Below are positions 7,187 through 15,493 of a DNA stretch of 23,564 bases, piece after piece. The notes beneath the pieces are model-generated. The model was not told the DNA's origin and made no database searches. It was given only the letters and a program-made list of their open reading frames with translations. Both the position numbers and the translations under genes were made by a program. Every line of letters begins with the position of its first letter. Within the stretch, counting starts at the first letter, position 1. Source of the stretch: Desulfobacteraceae bacterium (lineage in GTDB: Bacteria > Desulfobacterota > Desulfobacteria > Desulfobacterales > SG8-13); contig JARFQH010000094.1 of NCBI GenBank assembly GCA_029287875.1, positions 1 to 23,564 on the forward strand, given 5' to 3'.

Positions 7187-9598
7187 CTACGACCAGTCCG
7201 GCACCAAACGCCCGCCGGGATCCCTGCGGTAGGGCAGCCACAGTAAGCCGAAAATGTCGAGCGTAATGTCGGTGCTCCGGGGGTTCACGCGCACCTCTTC
7301 TAAGGGCTCGCTCGCAGGGTCATAGGCGGCATCCAACTTGTCGATGTCGTTCTGCAGGCGTGTCTCAAGATCGGCAATTTTGGTGTTAACGGCCGTCATC
7401 GTTTCCTGCGCCCGGGCGACATCCATCTGCTCCTTGCTCAACCGCCCGGCGGACTTCATGGCCGTACCCATCCGGGTCACATTCCCTGAACTGACGGCCT
7501 TACGGCCGAGAAACGCCCCCAGGATAGCGGTGCCAAAGGAAATCACGCTCTCAATTTTTTTGGCCTTGGCCTGCTCCTGCTCCCGTGCCAACACTTGTTC
7601 GGCCCGCATCCGGCGGTCCTGGAGAACGGCGTACTCTTCTGCGTATTTGCGACGCAAATTTTCGACCGTAAGATCCCTCTGTTCGCGGGCCGCCTGAGCC
7701 AGGCGCGCCCGGAAGGCGCCTTCGGTCTCGCCGGGAGAACTGGTCAGTTTATACTTTTTAGACTGATAGATAATCAACGGACGGTTCTGGCGGACCCAGC
7801 GCAGCATGTCATTGCACCACTTTTTGTATTCGGCAGCCCGGTTGGCAGCGGCGGGCAGATTGGCAAACACGGCACCGGGCAGAGGCGAACTGGCAATATC
7901 CCCGGAGGCTGTCCCTATCTCCAAGGCCTGGTCCCAGTCAACCGGCAGGGGGCCGTCTTCAATGGTAGCCGCCAGGGCAACGGCTTCACTCACATCGATG
8001 CCGTAGCGTCGATTGCTGTAGTGGACATCGAGCCAGCCCCCCACCGCCGGAAAATAAGACAGGCCCTGTCCGGCTCCTGAGGCCGGAAGATAAAACACCG
8101 CCACTTGCGTCGGTTGAAGGGGTGGCAAAACAGTACCGGATTGCGGCGGCGGCACCGCGACTGGTGCGGGTTGCGCTGCGGCCTGACCTTCCGGAACACC
8201 CGCCGGAAGGGCTTTGATCTGCTCTCGGGTCATTGGCCCGGAAAGAAACGACATCGCCCAGCGGGTCTCGAAAACCACCGGTTCGCTATCGTGCACGTTA
8301 TGAAGCAGGAACACCCGCTTACCGAGACCGGAGAGAATTTCGCCCATACGCTGCCGATCGAACTGCGCCCCGGCTGCCGCACCTTCGAGACCCGCCATAA
8401 CCCGCTCTTTGTCGTTCTCGGTCTGCAGCCGCCCGATAAACCAGGTCCCGGTGTTGGCGAGGCCCTTGTAGTCGAGATCAACCGGGTTCTGGGTGGACAG
8501 CACCACCCCGAGTCCGAAAGCCCGGGCCTGTTTCAATAGGGTCAGCAGCGGCAGCTTGGCCGGCGGATTTTTCACCGGCGGAAAAAACCCGTAAATCTCG
8601 TCCATGTAAAGAATCGCCCGGAGACTGGCGGTACCCGGCTGGGTTCGCATCCAGCCAAGGATTTCATTCAGGAGCAACGCGGTGAAGAACATGCGCTCGG
8701 AATCCGACAGGTGGCTGATGGAAAAGATCAAGGCCCTGGGTTTACCTGCGGGGGTATGCAACATCTGTCCGATATCCAGCGGGTCTCCGGTCAGCCAGGC
8801 TTCAAAGCCGGGGGCCGCCAGCAGGTTGTTCAAGCGCAGGGCCAACTGGAAACGCTCCTTGGAGGGATAAAACGACTCCAGATCCATCACACCGATGCGC
8901 TCCAGCGGTGGTTGCTGGATGGATCGGATGAGTCCCGCAAGGTCCAGCCCCCTGCCGGCACTCCAGGCCTGCTCGAAGATGTTGGACATCAGGATGTGCT
9001 CTCGGCTGATGATCGTATCCGCGTCGATCCCCATCAGAGTCAAAAGAGCGGTAACCGTAGATTGGATCCGCTCCCGGAAGAGGTCGGCGTCCGATCGCAT
9101 CTCCGGCGGAGGCGGAGCGAAACTGCGCAGAACATTGACCGGCAAACCGGCACTGCTTCCCGGAGTGTAGACAGCGAAATCGGCGGCTGCGCGCAACCGG
9201 GCGATTCGCTCCGGCTCCTGGTCCCATTCCGCCAGTCCCTTGCGCCACATGGTCGCCGTTTTGTCGGCAAACTGGTCGAGACTCCACCCCTGGCGGGCGG
9301 CGTCGCCGGGTTGAACCCAGGGCCGGAAGTCTTCGGGACGCAGATCGGGAAAGCCGAGAAGCAGGTTGGGAATATCCCCTTTGGGATCGATGGCGATCAC
9401 CGGGATATTGTCGATCAGCGCTTCTTCTAACAGCCCGATCCCCAGGCCGGTTTTGCCGCTGCCGGTCATGCCGATGATAACGGCATGTGTCAGAAGGTCT
9501 TTGGAATCATAAAGGATCAGTTCATCTCTGCGTTTCCGGGCAGACACGTCAAAGGCTTTTCCCAGGTAGAAAACGCCCAATTTTTCGTAAGCTTTCAT
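7187..9598 (-). CDS. HerA/DUF87-type P-loop ATPase
   Basis: This 803-aa ATPase has a HerA-like core. An N-terminal small domain (YEKLGVFYLGK) precedes Walker A GMTGSGKT (residues 43-50, K49) and the conserved AIDPKGDIPN segment. Walker B ILYMDE has D333-E334, and sensor-like STQNPVDLDYKGL and an arginine-rich GRLQTENDKERV follow. The C-terminal third adds a Pro/Ala-rich linker and long coiled-coil stretches (EQRDLTVENLRRKYAEEYAVLQ and onward), unlike minimal archaeal HerA. HerA relatives are hexameric DNA translocases, but no NurA nuclease is nearby, so the substrate is unknown. ATG 9598 is preceded by GGAGG at 9605-9609 and is preferred to an in-frame start at 9631. It is 109 nt downstream of a co-directional membrane protein gene and may share its transcript. 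Confidence 0.85.
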   Translation of the reverse strand: MKAYEKLGVFYLGKAFDVSARKRRDELILYDSKDLLTHAVIIGMTGSGKTGLGIGLLEEALIDNIPVIAIDPKGDIPNLLLGFPDLRPEDFRPWVQPGDAARQGWSLDQFADKTATMWRKGLAEWDQEPERIARLRAAADFAVYTPGSSAGLPVNVLRSFAPPPPEMRSDADLFRERIQSTVTALLTLMGIDADTIISREHILMSNIFEQAWSAGRGLDLAGLIRSIQQPPLERIGVMDLESFYPSKERFQLALRLNNLLAAPGFEAWLTGDPLDIGQMLHTPAGKPRALIFSISHLSDSERMFFTALLLNEILGWMRTQPGTASLRAILYMDEIYGFFPPVKNPPAKLPLLTLLKQARAFGLGVVLSTQNPVDLDYKGLANTGTWFIGRLQTENDKERVMAGLEGAAAGAQFDRQRMGEILSGLGKRVFLLHNVHDSEPVVFETRWAMSFLSGPMTREQIKALPAGVPEGQAAAQPAPVAVPPPQSGTVLPPLQPTQVAVFYLPASGAGQGLSYFPAVGGWLDVHYSNRRYGIDVSEAVALAATIEDGPLPVDWDQALEIGTASGDIASSPLPGAVFANLPAAANRAAEYKKWCNDMLRWVRQNRPLIIYQSKKYKLTSSPGETEGAFRARLAQAAREQRDLTVENLRRKYAEEYAVLQDRRMRAEQVLAREQEQAKAKKIESVISFGTAILGAFLGRKAVSSGNVTRMGTAMKSAGRLSKEQMDVARAQETMTAVNTKIADLETRLQNDIDKLDAAYDPASEPLEEVRVNPRSTDITLDIFGLLWLPYRRDPGGRLVPDWS

Positions 9599-9707
9599 CG
9601 CAAACCTCCAATAGACAATGGCGCCGCTCAAAGGGCGGACGCCGGCCGCAAGGCAACCCGGTCGGGCACGGGATTGGCGTGCGGCTCACAGCGACCATGC
9701 CGCGTCG

Positions 9708-10997
9708 TCAATTGGACCGACCGATTTCTTGAGAAAAAACATAACTAAAAAAATTGTCCCAGCTCTTGTCCAAGTGCCGTTTGGCATCTTCCAAAGGCCG
9801 GCAGCGAATCTTGTCCGCACGAATGGAGATGATTCCCAATCGCTCTAATTTTTTCAGGGCATCGTCGACTTCAAAATTGATGCGACAGTTCCACCTTTCC
9901 GCCAGCCACCTTTCCACAGCATGATCCAGTTCCTGGCGACTCAATCCCGCTCCGGCAACGAGCAGGAAGTAGTAAGCCAAAACGGCCTCCTTGAACTCTT
10001 CCTCTTCGGCCGCATCGATCATGTGGTGGAAAACCCCCGCATTGTTGTCCAGGTTCCTGAAGTAAAGGCTCTCCGTCAAGGTTTTCATGAATCGTATCTT
10101 GCGGTTTTTGAATTTGCCGATCTGCTTGAAGAGGTACCCCGCCAAAGCGCCGAGTCCCAAACCCAGTGCCACCAGATGGTGCTGGTTGATGTCAACGGGG
10201 TGCTCACGAAGACCGACCCAGAAAGCGACGAGCGATACAATCAGAATCAGAGACGCCCCCAGCTTGGAAACCATGACAATAATGCCGCTGATGGCCGCAG
10301 GCACTCCGATGATGAGTTTGTCGATGGGTTTCATGCGGATTTCGCTGTTGGGAAACAGCATTTCGAGATCGGCCTGGGGAACGTTGCGAAAGAGTTTGAT
10401 AATGGTGGATCCGGGTTTGAAGAAAAGATGTCTGCGTTTTTGCGCATCAAAATAATTCTGTTCTTTAAACCGGATGTAAACCAGGACCCGGTCGTAATTG
10501 ACAAAGCGGATGGTCCGCTTTTTTAATCCGAAAAAGCTGACCAGAACTTCTTCCTTGATCTGCTCGCCGCGCCGGAAAAAAAGAATATCTTCAAAATCTG
10601 AAAAATCGACCGCCAGCCGGATCTTGAACAGCGATTCCACCGCCATCGACTGCTTCAGACTTTCTTCCGTAATCTGCTCGAAATTGGCCGCATTGAGAAG
10701 AACCATCATCTCGCGAACCAGCTCTTTCAATAGGCGCTCACGGTCTGAATCCGGTAGAATAATGATTTGACGGGTGTCGGCGTCAGGATCAAAAGGGGCA
10801 TAGCAGTCTTTCAACCGTTCCAGAACACGATGAAATTCGAAATGGAAGAACGCTTCGAGAATCCGGCAGAAGTCCCGGAAGGCCGATCCCACTGAATCCG
10901 GCAGGCGGCCTTCGGCCAGGCACATTTCGACGACGTCGCTTTTGCGGAATGGAATGAAACGCTGGGGCTGTAATTCATCGGCCATGAAAGAATCCAT
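9708..10997 (-). CDS. DUF3754/TMEM143-family membrane protein
   Basis: This 429-aa protein resembles the DUF3754 (TMEM143) family of unknown function. It starts with the family-like RFIPFRKSDVVE (13-24), continues with a soluble alpha/beta region containing FRNVPQADLEMLFP (203-216), and then has two or three hydrophobic segments (about 228-243, 247-263 and 274-292). A soluble C-terminal region of about 135 residues looks like a winged-helix (RWLAERWNCRINFEVDDALKKLERLGII). The last part suggests a DNA- or protein-binding fold attached to the membrane. ATG 10997 is used; ATG 10985 is equally possible, and no strong ribosome site is seen. It precedes the HerA-type ATPase on the same strand, so the two may work together at the membrane. 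Confidence 0.75.
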   Translation of the reverse strand: MDSFMADELQPQRFIPFRKSDVVEMCLAEGRLPDSVGSAFRDFCRILEAFFHFEFHRVLERLKDCYAPFDPDADTRQIIILPDSDRERLLKELVREMMVLLNAANFEQITEESLKQSMAVESLFKIRLAVDFSDFEDILFFRRGEQIKEEVLVSFFGLKKRTIRFVNYDRVLVYIRFKEQNYFDAQKRRHLFFKPGSTIIKLFRNVPQADLEMLFPNSEIRMKPIDKLIIGVPAAISGIIVMVSKLGASLILIVSLVAFWVGLREHPVDINQHHLVALGLGLGALAGYLFKQIGKFKNRKIRFMKTLTESLYFRNLDNNAGVFHHMIDAAEEEEFKEAVLAYYFLLVAGAGLSRQELDHAVERWLAERWNCRINFEVDDALKKLERLGIISIRADKIRCRPLEDAKRHLDKSWDNFFSYVFSQEIGRSN

Positions 10998-11075
10998 GTT
11001 GTGAGGGCTTTCGCACCGGAAAATCGAGCCGGGTTTCGCCGACGACGACCGTCTGATGAATTTTCTCGCTTTGAG

Positions 11076-11342
11076 TTAGAACAGAAGTGTAAGGAATACA
11101 AGCATAAAAAAGGTTCCGCCTGTATTGACACGCAGCAAAACCGGATTAAATTCAAAAGGCGTTACGGGCATGACCAAAGGCGTTGGGCCGATTTGATCGA
11201 CAATGAATGCCGGAAATAAAGGTGAGATGGCAATAGGGTGTATATTAAAGGTTTCGGTGACGCTATCGAAAATAAATTCACGGAAATCGGTATCAACCCC
11301 GCGTAAATGCTCTCGGACCGCGGGGCCCGGTTGAAGGGCCAA
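11076..11342 (-). CDS. Doubtful 88-codon ORF downstream of the mscL remnant
   Basis: A TTG-initiated frame of 88 codons starts 14 nt after the mscL stop. It has a plausible amino-acid mix (DTDFREFIFDSVTETF) and a hydrophobic C-terminal end (TFFMLVFLTLLF), but no recognised domain and no ribosome site. It may be a decayed gene or chance. The surrounding 10998-11356 otherwise shows no gene, apart from a GGCCC/GGGCC hairpin near 11323-11340. Confidence 0.22.
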   Translation of the reverse strand: MALQPGPAVREHLRGVDTDFREFIFDSVTETFNIHPIAISPLFPAFIVDQIGPTPLVMPVTPFEFNPVLLRVNTGGTFFMLVFLTLLF

Positions 11343-11356
11343 CCTGATTAGAAGCT

Positions 11357-11525
11357 TTATTTTCTGAAGGCGTCGCGGATCTCCTGCAGAAGAACGACTT
11401 CTTCACTGGGTTTGGACGGTTCCTCCGAAGCCTGTTCTTCTTTCTTCTTCATGGCATTGATGCCCTTGACCATCATGAAAACCGCCTTTGACGGCAAACT
11501 CTTTAAACTCTTTCATTAAGCCCAT
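11357..11525 (-). pseudogene. mscL: mscL remnant: large-conductance mechanosensitive channel with internal deletion
   Basis: From ATG 11525, behind a strong TAAGGAGG site (11533-11540), the frame reads M-G-L-M-K-E-F-K-E-F-A-V-K-G, the classic MscL N-terminus. It then jumps at about 11483-11489 into a different frame reading F-M-M-V-K-G-I-N-A-M-K-K-K-E-E and ends EVVLLQEIRDAFRK before TAA at 11357-11359, the classic MscL end. The two membrane helices and the loop between them, roughly 70-80 codons of a normal 140-150-aa MscL, are missing, and the join shifts the frame. In the starting frame translation runs into a TGA after about 40 codons. No channel can be made from this copy. The promoter and ribosome site remain, which suggests a fairly recent loss. 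A sequencing or assembly deletion is an alternative. Confidence 0.88.
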
Positions 11526-11594
11526 GGGTTTTCCTCCTTACAGAAATTTGAGAGTAAAAGAACCATTCCATATCTTAAGAGAAAATTTAACGTC

Positions 11595-11622
11595 ATCGTA
11601 AGCGTGCCGGTAAGAAAGTCAA
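11595..11622 (-). promoter_or_regulatory. Candidate promoter of the mscL remnant
   Basis: On the minus strand, TTGACT (11622-11617), a 16-bp spacer, then TACGAT (11600-11595). Transcription would begin about 63 nt before the MscL start codon. Confidence 0.5.
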
Positions 11623-11684
11623 GCATTTTAGTGGGATGACGGCTCATTCTACTTTTTACATCTTAAAAAAAAGAGAGAGGTTTT

Positions 11685-12380
11685 ATGGGCACCATTTTGT
11701 TAGCCGGCGGGGCCGAGTTTGGTGGAGAAATGGCATCCCCTGATCGTCGAACGCTCGATCTGGCCGGGGGCCTCTCGGCACGTATCAGCATCATCCCTGC
11801 AGCGGCGGCACCGGATGACAATCACCGGCGCACCGGTGAAAACGGCGTGCGGTGGTTCCGCAGTCTTGGGGCGACCGCAGTGAGAGCCCTTCCGCTGATC
11901 GACCGGGTTTCGGCCGAGGACCCCGATGTGGTCAGAGACCTGCACCAATCGACGTTCATCTATATTCCAGGCGGATTTCCCCGCTACCTGGAGCAAACCC
12001 TGACCGGCAGCGCCGGATGGGCAGCTATCATTGAGGCGTACCGGAACGGTGCGGTGGTTGCCGGCGCCAGTGCCGGGGCCATGGTCCTTTGCAGCCATTA
12101 TTTTGATCCCGTTTCCGGCGAAGTGTTCCAAGGATTGGGGCTGGTACCGAACACCTGCTTCCTGCCCCACCACGACGCATTCGGGCATCAATGGGTCCCG
12201 CGCTTGGCGACACTGCTGCCGACGACGGTCACGCTGATCGGCGTTGACGAGGAGACCGCCATCCTGAGCGGCACTGCAAGCGGAAAATGGGAGGTCTCCG
12301 GTAAGGGAGAGGCAACGATTTACCACGCCGCCGCCACCGAACGGTATGAAGATGGAGCGGTTTTCTCCTTCCCCGGGTAA
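11685..12380 (+). CDS. Peptidase S51-like / cyanophycinase-like serine hydrolase
   Basis: This 231-aa protein has a class I glutamine-amidotransferase-like fold of the S51 (dipeptidase E/cyanophycinase) family. The nucleophile elbow GASAGAM places Ser129. A likely catalytic His lies in LPHHDAF (H162 or H163), and an acidic segment GVDEETAIL is at 186-194. The usual N-terminal LLAGGAEF and the FIYIPGGFPRYL motif before the nucleophile are present. Substrates of the family are Asp-containing dipeptides or cyanophycin; which applies here is unknown. The start has a purine-rich AGAGAGAGG site. No signal peptide is seen, so it is probably cytoplasmic. The next gene begins 34 nt downstream and is likely co-transcribed. 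Confidence 0.85.
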   Translation: MGTILLAGGAEFGGEMASPDRRTLDLAGGLSARISIIPAAAAPDDNHRRTGENGVRWFRSLGATAVRALPLIDRVSAEDPDVVRDLHQSTFIYIPGGFPRYLEQTLTGSAGWAAIIEAYRNGAVVAGASAGAMVLCSHYFDPVSGEVFQGLGLVPNTCFLPHHDAFGHQWVPRLATLLPTTVTLIGVDEETAILSGTASGKWEVSGKGEATIYHAAATERYEDGAVFSFPG

Positions 12381-12414
12381 AGCGGTTCAGTTCGATTGTA
12401 AAAGGAGTAAACTC

Positions 12415-13248
12415 ATGCAGAAACAGATACTGGCAGTACTATCCGTAACAACCTTTTTGCTTTGCGTTGGTCCGGCCCTGGCGGCGCCCAAATCGGAACT
12501 GTGGCAACACTGGACGGAAAACGATCCCGCCTCCGTATTGCAGGTAAACCACTCGACCTGGGACCGGCTCCTGAAAGCCTATCTGATCAACGGGTCCGAT
12601 GGGGTACCCCTTTTTCGTTACAGCCAGGTCTCGGCAGCCGACCGCACGGCCCTCGATCACTACATCCGGCAGTTGACGCAGACAGCGGTGAGCCGACTCA
12701 ACCGGAACGAACAGAAAGCCTTCTGGGTCAACCTCTACAATGCCTTGACCGTGAAGATCATCCTCGACCACTATCCCGTCAAGAGCATCCGCGACATCGA
12801 CATTTCGCCGGGGCTTTTCTCCGACGGACCGTGGGGTAAAAAACTGGTCAGCGTAGAGGGTGAAAAAATAAGCCTGGACGACATAGAGCATCGCATTCTG
12901 CGCCCGATCTGGAAGGACCCCCGGGTCCATTACGGCGTCAACTGTGCTTCCATTGGCTGTCCGAACCTGCAAGCCGAGGCGTTTACTGCCGAAAACACCG
13001 ACGAATTGCTCGACAAGGGGGCCCGGGAGTTCGTCAACAGCCCCCGTGGTGCCCGGATCGAAAACGGCAAACTGACGGTCTCGAGCATCTACGTCTGGTT
13101 CGAGTCCGATTTCGGTGGCACGAACGCCGGCGTCATTGACCATCTGAAAAAATACGCGCAACCCGATCTGCGGACACAGCTCGAAAAGATCGACCATATT
13201 TCAGACAACCAGTACGACTGGAAGTTGAATGAAGCCACCAGCAACTGA
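12415..13248 (+). CDS. Secreted DUF547-domain protein
   Basis: This is a 277-aa exported protein. ATG 12415 has a strong AAGGAG site and opens a signal peptide with predicted cleavage after ALA (residue 23). The DUF547 core follows: NEQKAFWVNLYNALTVKIIL, DDIEHRILRP, and VHYGVNCASIGCPNL with two Cys (C177, C182) that may form a disulfide or bind metal. Function is not established; DUF547 proteins are thought to be periplasmic or envelope enzymes with a papain-like relation. A longer frame from 12346 overlaps the S51 gene and would hide the signal peptide. Bases 13249-13521 after it hold no gene. Confidence 0.88.
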   Translation: MQKQILAVLSVTTFLLCVGPALAAPKSELWQHWTENDPASVLQVNHSTWDRLLKAYLINGSDGVPLFRYSQVSAADRTALDHYIRQLTQTAVSRLNRNEQKAFWVNLYNALTVKIILDHYPVKSIRDIDISPGLFSDGPWGKKLVSVEGEKISLDDIEHRILRPIWKDPRVHYGVNCASIGCPNLQAEAFTAENTDELLDKGAREFVNSPRGARIENGKLTVSSIYVWFESDFGGTNAGVIDHLKKYAQPDLRTQLEKIDHISDNQYDWKLNEATSN

Positions 13249-13521
13249 GGGCCTTTGGCACCCCTTCCGACCGATGCGTTCGCGGTTGCCGCTCAAGCCC
13301 AGGCGATCAAGCCCGGCATATTCTTCAGAGCCCCGTCACCTCCGGGCGTCACCCGAACCTTAAAGTCGCAGCGACCAGCTCGTTCTTTGGGTTGCGAAAA
13401 TGATCCCGGTGGCCTATGTTGATCGAAAATCGTCTGCCGGTTTGGCAGTTGAGTTTAAACACGGTCGCGGTTGTCGATAATTTAAAAATAGCTTTTTTCA
13501 CCGTCGAATAAGGGGGTAAAC

Positions 13522-15399
13522 TTGGCAGGTTCCAAATACTGGGCCGACAATTACATCGAGATAAGGAAAAGCATGGTCGAGGCCGTCAGCCTGATCCGGC
13601 CGGGTCAGCGTGTGTTCATCGGGTCGGCCTGCGGTGAACCGCAGGCACTGGTCCGGACGCTTTCCGAAGCGGCACCCCGCTCCTCTGGTCTTGAAATCGT
13701 GCGCCTGATGAGCATGGAAACCACATCGCTGACGGCCATAGCCAACCGAACCCTGGATCACAGCCTGAGCGTTCGAACCATCTATTTGGGGTCGGCTCGC
13801 GAGGGTGAGATCATTACCCGCAACCTGCGGTTCATAACGCCTATGAACATGTCGGATGTTCCCGGGCTGTTCAAGACGCGCAAACTGCCGATCAACGTTG
13901 CCCTGATCCAGGTATGCCCCCCGGATGATTTCGGCTGGATGAGCCTCGGCATCTCGGTCGATGTGACCCTGGCGGCAGCCGGTTCGGCAGATTTGGTGAT
14001 CGCCCAGGTCAACTCGAAAATGCCGCGGGTTCTGGGGCAGAGCTTCATTCACGTCAACGACGTGGACGTCATCGTGGAGCATGATGAAGACCTGCTGGCC
14101 GTCCACCCCCGGCCCTCCTCTGAAACGGCAGCCCGCATTGGGCAGCACATTGCCCGGCTCATCGACGATGGCTCCACCCTGCAGATCGGGCTGGATGCCG
14201 CATCCCAGGCGACCCTCCAGGCCCTTTCCAACAAGAACGACTTGGGGATCCATTCTCAATATCTGATCGACGACATCATGCACCTCTACGCCAAAGGCGT
14301 TATAACGAACCGCAAGAAGGGTTTCAACGAAGGCAAGTTGGTCGCTTCGGCCGCTATCGGATCCCGCAACCTTTACGACTTCATAGACGACAATCCGGCA
14401 GTCGATTTTCGCCCGTCGGACTATGTCAACGACCCTTTTGTCATTTCACGCCACAACCGGATGGTGTCGATAAATGTCGCCAAAACCATCGACCTCACCG
14501 GTCAGGTGGCGGCCGAGGCCTCTGCCCAGACCTTTTATGCCGGCGTGTCCGGTATCGCGGATTTCGTTAGCGGGGCACGGCGGGCACCAAGCGGCAAGTC
14601 GATTTTAATGCTCTTTTCGACCTCGGAGAATGGAAAAACCAGCAACATCGTTCCGGCGCTCGGGGACACGGCGGTGGTGGTGCCCCGCGGCGATGTTCAC
14701 TATGTGGTGACAGAGTACGGCGTGGTCAACCTGTTCGGCAAGAGCTACCAGGAACGGGTTATTGCCATGATCGAAATTGCCCATCCGGATTTCAGGGAGG
14801 AGCTCTTTGAACAGGCCAAGAAATCCGGCATTATCGGATCCGAGCGTTCCCTCGGGGAGGCCGTCAGGGGTGTCTACCCGGTCCGCCTCGAAGAAACCGT
14901 TGAAATCGAAGACGAAGAGATCACCATCCGTCCCGCCAAACCCGTGGACGAGCGCCGCATTCAGGAGCATTACTACAACCTCGACAAGGAGGACATTTTT
15001 TCCCGTTTTTTCCACGAAAAAACCAGTTTTGCCCGCAAAGAGCTCGAAAGCAAGTCACAGATCGACTATGTAAAAGACCTGACACTGGTAGCGGTGGTCG
15101 GGGAGTTCGGTTTCGGTCGGGTGGTGGCCGTGGGCGAGAGCATGCTGCTGGTGGACAACAACATGGCCGAAGTGGCATTTTCGGTAAACAAAAAGTACCA
15201 GAACAAGGGCCTCAGCCGCCGCATCATGAGAAAGCTGGCGGATGCCGCGCGGGAAAACGGTATCGCCGGTCTGATCGCCTACACCGCCCCCCATAACCAA
15301 GCGATGATACAGCTTTTTAAAACCCTGCCTTACAAAGTCAAAACCTCATACGACGGTGAGGGTGTCTACCTGAAATGCCGGTTCGACGAACTGGCTTAA
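13522..15399 (+). CDS. Acetyl-CoA hydrolase/transferase fused to GNAT acetyltransferase
   Basis: This 625-aa protein has two domains. Residues 1-460 are a class I CoA-transferase of the acetyl-CoA hydrolase/4-hydroxybutyrate CoA-transferase type: motifs LGIHSQYLIDDIMHLY, YAGVSGIADFVSGARR, and VVTEYGVVNLFG around E398. Residues 467-625 are a GNAT N-acetyltransferase with the acetyl-CoA pyrophosphate loop Q560-N-K-G-L-S. The fusion is a known architecture in anaerobic proteobacteria and may link acyl-CoA exchange to protein acetylation. At Q246, where family members usually have the catalytic Glu (GIHTE), this protein has Gln. Translation starts at TTG 13522, with AGGGGG (13511-13516) 5 nt upstream; ATG 13573 would cut the N-terminus. 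Confidence 0.9.
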   Translation: MAGSKYWADNYIEIRKSMVEAVSLIRPGQRVFIGSACGEPQALVRTLSEAAPRSSGLEIVRLMSMETTSLTAIANRTLDHSLSVRTIYLGSAREGEIITRNLRFITPMNMSDVPGLFKTRKLPINVALIQVCPPDDFGWMSLGISVDVTLAAAGSADLVIAQVNSKMPRVLGQSFIHVNDVDVIVEHDEDLLAVHPRPSSETAARIGQHIARLIDDGSTLQIGLDAASQATLQALSNKNDLGIHSQYLIDDIMHLYAKGVITNRKKGFNEGKLVASAAIGSRNLYDFIDDNPAVDFRPSDYVNDPFVISRHNRMVSINVAKTIDLTGQVAAEASAQTFYAGVSGIADFVSGARRAPSGKSILMLFSTSENGKTSNIVPALGDTAVVVPRGDVHYVVTEYGVVNLFGKSYQERVIAMIEIAHPDFREELFEQAKKSGIIGSERSLGEAVRGVYPVRLEETVEIEDEEITIRPAKPVDERRIQEHYYNLDKEDIFSRFFHEKTSFARKELESKSQIDYVKDLTLVAVVGEFGFGRVVAVGESMLLVDNNMAEVAFSVNKKYQNKGLSRRIMRKLADAARENGIAGLIAYTAPHNQAMIQLFKTLPYKVKTSYDGEGVYLKCRFDELA

Positions 15400-15403
15400 T
15401 CCG

Positions 15404-15476
15404 CAGGCGATGCCATATTGGTTCCCCACGGGAGAGCGGCAGACCCGGGAGCATACCTGACGGTCCAAATCGCCTG
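15404..15476. terminator. Possible bidirectional terminator hairpin
   Basis: CAGGCGAT (15404-15411) and ATCGCCTG (15469-15476) are perfect inverse copies bracketing most of the 94-nt gap between two convergent genes. The loop is long (57 nt) and has no T-tract, so this is a weak call. Confidence 0.3.
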
Positions 15477-15493
15477 ACGAAACCCTCTATCGG

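Noticed and set aside
7595..9430. Long plus-strand frames (161 and 239 codons) inside the HerA-type gene
   Set aside because: They are shadows of the minus-strand ATPase; no motifs and no ribosome sites.
9921..10526. 201-codon plus-strand frame
   Set aside because: Antisense to the DUF3754 gene, whose family motifs and membrane segments are on the minus strand.
11001..11219. 72-codon plus-strand frame between DUF3754 and the mscL remnant
   Set aside because: Very basic low-complexity composition and no ribosome site.
12439..13197. 252-codon minus-strand frame
   Set aside because: Antisense to the DUF547 gene, which has a signal peptide, ribosome site and conserved motifs.
13246..13422. Readthrough of the DUF547 TGA as a second selenocysteine codon
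   Set aside because: The frame stays open about 55 codons, but the extension has no family match, and I see no compact SECIS-like hairpin close after the TGA.
13498..14283. 261-codon minus-strand frame
   Set aside because: Shadow of the CoA-transferase domain on the plus strand.
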